Assembly: GCA_011390235.1 (NCBI GenBank)
Contig: JAABSS010000471.1
Coordinates: 1-9,193 of the forward strand
Direction: 5' to 3'
Source: Desulfotignum sp.
Lineage (GTDB): Bacteria; Desulfobacterota; Desulfobacteria; Desulfobacterales; Desulfobacteraceae
Length of the DNA stretch: 9,193 nt
Under the pieces are notes generated by a model. The model had not been told where the DNA came from. It searched no databases and was given only the letters and a program-made list of their open reading frames with translations. Below are positions 7,098 through 9,193 of this stretch, in pieces. Both the position numbers and the translations under genes were made by a program. Every line of letters begins with the position of its first letter. Position 1 is the stretch's first letter.

Positions 7098-7120
7098 TTC
7101 ACCGGCCAAGCGTATCCTTT
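7089..7120 (+). terminator. Possible terminator hairpin spanning the cobT stop codon
   Basis: GGCCGGTGATTCACCGGCC (7089-7107) is a perfect inverted repeat: a 7-bp GC-rich stem (GGCCGGT/ACCGGCC) around a loop that includes the TGA stop. A T5 run (CCTTTTTCC) follows only after about 10 nt, so it departs from the classic rho-independent layout. It may end the operon or protect the 3' end. Confidence 0.45.
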
Positions 7121-7180
7121 TTCCTGTGCCTTGAAAGTATGGTTTGCAATAATTTGCTCGGTATCTTCTTCAGGACATGG

Positions 7181-7193
7181 AGGAGAAACTCCT
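7181..7193. repeat. Small inverted repeat upstream of the sigma-54 promoter
   Basis: AGGAGAAACTCCT forms two 5-nt arms around AAA, centred about 55 nt upstream of the -24 element. It could be a binding site for an activator or a weak terminator for the preceding operon. Nothing distinguishes these, and chance is possible. Confidence 0.25.
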
Positions 7194-7240
7194 TTGTTGT
7201 AAATAATTCAACTTCAAAAGGTATTTTATAATTAATATTC

Positions 7241-7256
7241 TGGCCCGTTTTTTGCT
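7241..7256 (+). promoter_or_regulatory. Sigma-54 (-24/-12) promoter of the PAS-LuxR gene
   Basis: CTGGCCCGTTTTTTGCT matches YTGGCACG-N4-TTGCW with one mismatch (A to C). GG at 7242-7243 and GC at 7254-7255 have the required 10-nt separation. Transcription would start about 7267, leaving a leader of about 40 nt before ATG 7309. The region upstream (7200-7240) is AT-rich, as often seen where DNA bending brings an enhancer-binding activator to RpoN. A TATAAT at 7227 has no partner -35. Confidence 0.72.
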
Positions 7257-7308
7257 CATATTTATATTGTTTGCATTTTGATTATTCGGATTCACGGGAG
7301 GCAATAAC

Positions 7309-8130
7309 ATGCCTGATAAAAAAAAGGACCTGTTTCGACAGGCGTTTGAAACCAGTCCGGATGCCATAAATCTGAACCGCCTGGATGACGGATTGTATTT
7401 GAATATCAACGCCGGGTTTACAAAAATGACAGGGTATACCAATAAGGATGTGATGGGGAAAACCTCCCTTGAACTGGGTATTTGGAAACATCCTGAAGAC
7501 AGGCAGCATCTGGTCCATGCCCTCAATAAGACCGGATCTGTTCAAAACCGTGAATTCGCGTATGTCGGCAAAAACGGCAAAACCCTGATTGGCCTCATGT
7601 CCGCCCGGATACTGGAAATCAACCATGAAAAAATCATTTTGTCCATAACCAAGGATGTCACCCACCGCAAGCTGCTTGAAAAAGCCCTCAGGGAAAAAGA
7701 AGCACACTACAGGCTGTCGTTCGACAGCAACCGGGATGCCACTTTATTGACAGACACCGACAGAAACATCATCAATTGCAACCGGTCCTTCACAAAGCTG
7801 TTCGGCTACACCCTGGATCAAATCAAGGGTAGAAAAACCTGTCATCTGTATGATGACCAGGAGCAATACCGGCAGATGGGAGAAGAACTGAAAAAAAATA
7901 TTGACCAGCCGGATTTTGTCTACACCATACAGTACAAAAAAAAATCTGGGACGGTGTTTCCCGGGGAAACAACGGCATTTTTTTTACAGGATGACAAACA
8001 AAAGATTATTGGTTTTATAGGGATCATCAAAGATGTCAGTGCCCGACAACAAGCGGAAAAAGCGTTGCAGATGGCCGGGGATGAGCTGGAAAAAAAGCCT
8101 CTGAACTGCAAGAACTCAATACAACACTGA
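7309..8130 (+). CDS. PAS-PAS sensor, N-terminal part of a PAS-LuxR regulator (zero-frame product)
   Basis: The 273-aa zero-frame product has two PAS domains. PAS1 is about residues 5-115 (FETSPDAINLNRLDDG to IILSITKDVTHRK). PAS2 is about 125-245 (YRLSFDSNRDATLLTDTDR to IGIIKDVSARQQAEKAL), followed by the start of a coiled coil. No membrane segment, histidine kinase or receiver domain is present, so it should sense a cytoplasmic signal or cofactor. GGGAGG sits 7 nt before the ATG, and the sigma-54 promoter lies about 40 nt further up. The coil is cut off by a TGA at 8128, after ten codons that look unlike the family. The expected continuation and the LuxR DNA-binding domain are in the -1 frame, joined at the heptamer at 8091-8097. 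A -1 shift there gives a 403-aa protein of normal architecture. On its own this product could still be a DNA-binding-free competitor. Confidence 0.8.
   Translation: MPDKKKDLFRQAFETSPDAINLNRLDDGLYLNINAGFTKMTGYTNKDVMGKTSLELGIWKHPEDRQHLVHALNKTGSVQNREFAYVGKNGKTLIGLMSARILEINHEKIILSITKDVTHRKLLEKALREKEAHYRLSFDSNRDATLLTDTDRNIINCNRSFTKLFGYTLDQIKGRKTCHLYDDQEQYRQMGEELKKNIDQPDFVYTIQYKKKSGTVFPGETTAFFLQDDKQKIIGFIGIIKDVSARQQAEKALQMAGDELEKKPLNCKNSIQH
8091..8097 (+). other. Candidate -1 ribosomal frameshift site (A AAA AAG)
   Basis: The zero frame reads GAA AAA AAG CCT, so the heptamer A AAA AAG has exactly the X XXY YYZ phase needed for tandem -1 slippage. The next codon after slipping is GCC, and the -1 frame then reads ASELQELNTTLNVLLQKREQ, a natural continuation of the coiled coil. 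The two frames overlap only from 8085 to 8130, and the heptamer lies within that interval. A purine-rich GGGGATGAG stands 5-13 nt upstream, roughly where dnaX has its stimulatory Shine-Dalgarno-like element. No strong downstream stem was found by eye. Loss of one A from an A8 tract, or a sequencing error, would look the same. Confidence 0.5.
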
Positions 8131-8519
8131 ATGTTTTGCTCCAGAAAAGGGAACAGGATATACAAAAATTGGAAGAAAACATTGATGCCAATTATGCATC
8201 CGTCATACAGCCTGTTCTCCTGAAGCTCAAGGACACGCTTTCCACTGCTGATCAGCACAAGCTGTTTGATGTGCTGGAAAAAAGCATCCAGGAGCTGGTA
8301 AACCCGTTTTCAAAAACATTGTCCGATCCCATGCACCGCCTGACCTCTAAGGAAATACAGGTATCTGCATTCATAAAACAGGGATTATCCAACAAAGAGA
8401 TCGCGCAGATTTTCAACTGCGGGGTGAGAGCCATAGATACGCACCGGGACAATATCCGTGAAAAACTGGGCCTTAAGCATACCAGGGTGAATTTGAAATC
8501 CTATTTGATGGATGTATGA
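8097..8519 (+). CDS. LuxR/GerE-type DNA-binding half of the PAS-LuxR regulator (-1 frame)
   Basis: In the -1 frame the coiled coil continues for about 80 residues and is followed by a C-terminal LuxR-type helix-turn-helix. This reads LTSKEIQVSAFIKQGLSNKE, then IAQIFNCGVRAIDTHRDNIR and EKLGL, residues 345-403 of the joined protein. The pattern LTxxE...IxxGxxxKEIA......VDxHRxxIRxKLGL is characteristic, so DNA binding is expected. The domain is intact, with no further stops or shifts, which argues that it is still under selection or was broken only recently. Independent translation is poorly supported: TTG 8136 is the first possible start after the zero-frame stop and the first in-frame ATG is 8331, neither with a clear ribosome-binding site. 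I read it as the second half of the gene beginning at 7309, made by frameshifting, or else as a disrupted gene. Confidence 0.75.
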   Translation, partial: ASELQELNTTLNVLLQKREQDIQKLEENIDANYASVIQPVLLKLKDTLSTADQHKLFDVLEKSIQELVNPFSKTLSDPMHRLTSKEIQVSAFIKQGLSNKEIAQIFNCGVRAIDTHRDNIREKLGLKHTRVNLKSYLMDV

Positions 8520-8674
8520 AAAATACGTATTTTGACTCCGTAATATCACCGGAATTTTTTAAGGGTTTCCTCTATTGTATTCTGCTGTTACATTCTGTAT
8601 GGTGTTATATTATACCATGACCGGATTGATAAAAATTAGGAAGGTGTGACTAAAACCTTTTTGGAATTCAAACA
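8520..8674. other. Intergenic region before the receiver gene
   Basis: AAAATACGTATTTT (8520-8533) is a perfect palindrome directly after the LuxR stop; its pure AT stem makes a poor terminator. Further on, ATGGTGTTATATTATACCAT (8599-8618) is an imperfect palindrome with perfect 5-nt ends that contains TATATT, a possible -10, but no good -35 is in place. It could be an operator over a promoter for the receiver gene. No -24/-12 motif was found. Confidence 0.35.
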
Positions 8675-9067
8675 ATGCCTGAAAACCCGTCAGCGCCTGC
8701 AAGCATACTTGTCATTGATGATGAAACAGCAATTTTGAAAATGCTGGCCATGGCATTGTCCAGAAAAGGGTACCAGGTTGATACAGCGGACAGCGGTGAA
8801 AAGGGTGTAAAAAAACTGCACTCCAATGAATACCATCTGGTGATAACCGACATGGTGATGGGCAAGATGTCGGGGGATGATGTGCTGGAAAATGTCAGAA
8901 ACCTGAAAGGGGACAGCATCCCGGTCATCGCCATGTCCGGCACCCCCTGGCTGATGGACAAGCAATCTTTTGACGCAGTCATCCCCAAACCCTATTCGTT
9001 GAAACTGCTTTTTGAGATGGTGCAGAATTTGTTATTCTCGGACACAAAAGAGGATGTCTTTATGTAG
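8675..9067 (+). CDS. Single-domain CheY-like response regulator (receiver only)
   Basis: The 130-aa protein is one receiver domain with all key residues. The acidic pair D15-D16 (VIDDE) binds magnesium, D59 (VITDMVM) is the expected phosphorylation site, S88 (AMSG) is the switch Ser/Thr, and K105 followed by Pro (PKP) is the conserved lysine. There is no output domain; only about 15 residues follow the fold. It should therefore act by protein contact, as a CheY-like output, a phosphorelay intermediate or a kinase modulator. No histidine kinase is in the window, so its partner is elsewhere. The neighbouring PAS-LuxR protein has no phosphotransfer domain and is not an obvious partner. The start is ATG 8675, with a modest GGAA about 8 nt upstream. 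A strong terminator 5 nt after the stop suggests this is the last or only gene of its transcript. Confidence 0.9.
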   Translation: MPENPSAPASILVIDDETAILKMLAMALSRKGYQVDTADSGEKGVKKLHSNEYHLVITDMVMGKMSGDDVLENVRNLKGDSIPVIAMSGTPWLMDKQSFDAVIPKPYSLKLLFEMVQNLLFSDTKEDVFM

Positions 9068-9071
9068 ATAT

Positions 9072-9092
9072 AAAAACCGGCATCGGTTTTTT
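9072..9092 (+). terminator. Rho-independent terminator after the receiver gene
   Basis: AAAAACCG (9072-9079) pairs with CGGTTTTT (9084-9091) around a GCAT loop and runs into TTTTTT. The A-run on the 5' side lets it work in both directions. It begins 5 nt after the receiver stop codon. Confidence 0.85.
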
Positions 9093-9108
9093 GTGCCTGG
9101 TTTTTTCC

Positions 9109-9193
9109 ATGCCCATGGACCCATTGATCCGGGTAGATAAGTGCGATCCGGTGTGTCCGACGTTTTCAATGGACAGCACCAGGGGGGGTACCG
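9109..9193 (+). CDS. Possible start of a further gene, cut by the right edge
   Basis: From ATG 9109 (or ATG 9115) the frame stays open to the end of the window and encodes MPMDPLIRVDKCDPVCPTFS, followed by eight more residues. The KC..VCPTF pattern followed by a Ser/Thr-Arg-Gly recalls the first cluster of CCG or GlcF-type iron-sulfur proteins, but the spacing is shorter than in a normal 4Fe-4S motif. No ribosome-binding site is seen, and 28 codons are too few for a firm call. Confidence 0.25.
   Translation, partial: MPMDPLIRVDKCDPVCPTFSMDSTRGGT

Noticed and set aside
7227..7232. TATAAT as a sigma-70 -10 element for the PAS gene
   Set aside because: It sits in an AT-rich stretch with no acceptable -35 at 16-18 nt, while a near-consensus sigma-54 element lies just downstream.
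8520..8533. AAAATACGTATTTT palindrome as terminator of the LuxR gene
   Set aside because: The stem would be almost pure AT with a tiny loop and no proper following T-run; it is unlikely to end transcription.

Overview
The window looks like a piece of chromosome from a strictly anaerobic, sulfate-reducer-like bacterium (Desulfobacterota, Desulfobacteria-type). This is an inference from gene content: a cobalamin riboswitch driving a cobamide-ligand operon, a compact PAS-PAS-LuxR regulator of a kind common in that group, a sigma-54 type promoter, a lone receiver protein and a Cys-rich DUF2284 protein. All recognised genes lie on the + strand. No tRNA, rRNA, CRISPR array, IS element or phage gene was seen.

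Region 1 (1-3193): the C-terminal end of a NorQ/CbbQ-type AAA+ ATPase (cut by the left edge), 4 nt later its usual partner, a NorD/CbbO-type protein with a C-terminal von Willebrand A domain, then a DUF2284 putative metal-binding protein. AAA+/VWA pairs of this family remodel or activate a metalloenzyme. The client is not visible and probably lies upstream of the window.

Region 2 (3194-7120): the most interesting part. A sigma-70-like promoter is followed by a recognisable cobalamin (AdoCbl-type) riboswitch with a complete B12 box and a 10-bp hairpin that buries the AGGAGG ribosome-binding site. Behind it are three tightly packed genes: a divergent TrpD-family phosphoribosyltransferase, an unrecognised 76-aa protein, and a 709-aa fusion of a zinc-dependent MDR alcohol dehydrogenase with a full-length CobT (the enzyme that phosphoribosylates the lower-ligand base of cobamides). 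B12 control, CobT, a second phosphoribosyltransferase and a fused dehydrogenase together suggest an undescribed variant of cobamide lower-ligand activation or remodelling. The individual family calls are strong; the pathway is a hypothesis.

Region 3 (7121-8674): a near-consensus -24/-12 (sigma-54) promoter precedes a PAS-PAS sensor. Its LuxR-type DNA-binding half lies in the -1 frame. The frame change coincides with a correctly phased A AAA AAG heptamer, the same slippery sequence as in E. coli dnaX, so the gene is a candidate for programmed frameshifting. A simple indel or base-calling error remains possible.

Region 4 (8675-9193): a stand-alone CheY-like receiver protein, a strong rho-independent terminator, and an open frame of 28 codons running off the right edge.
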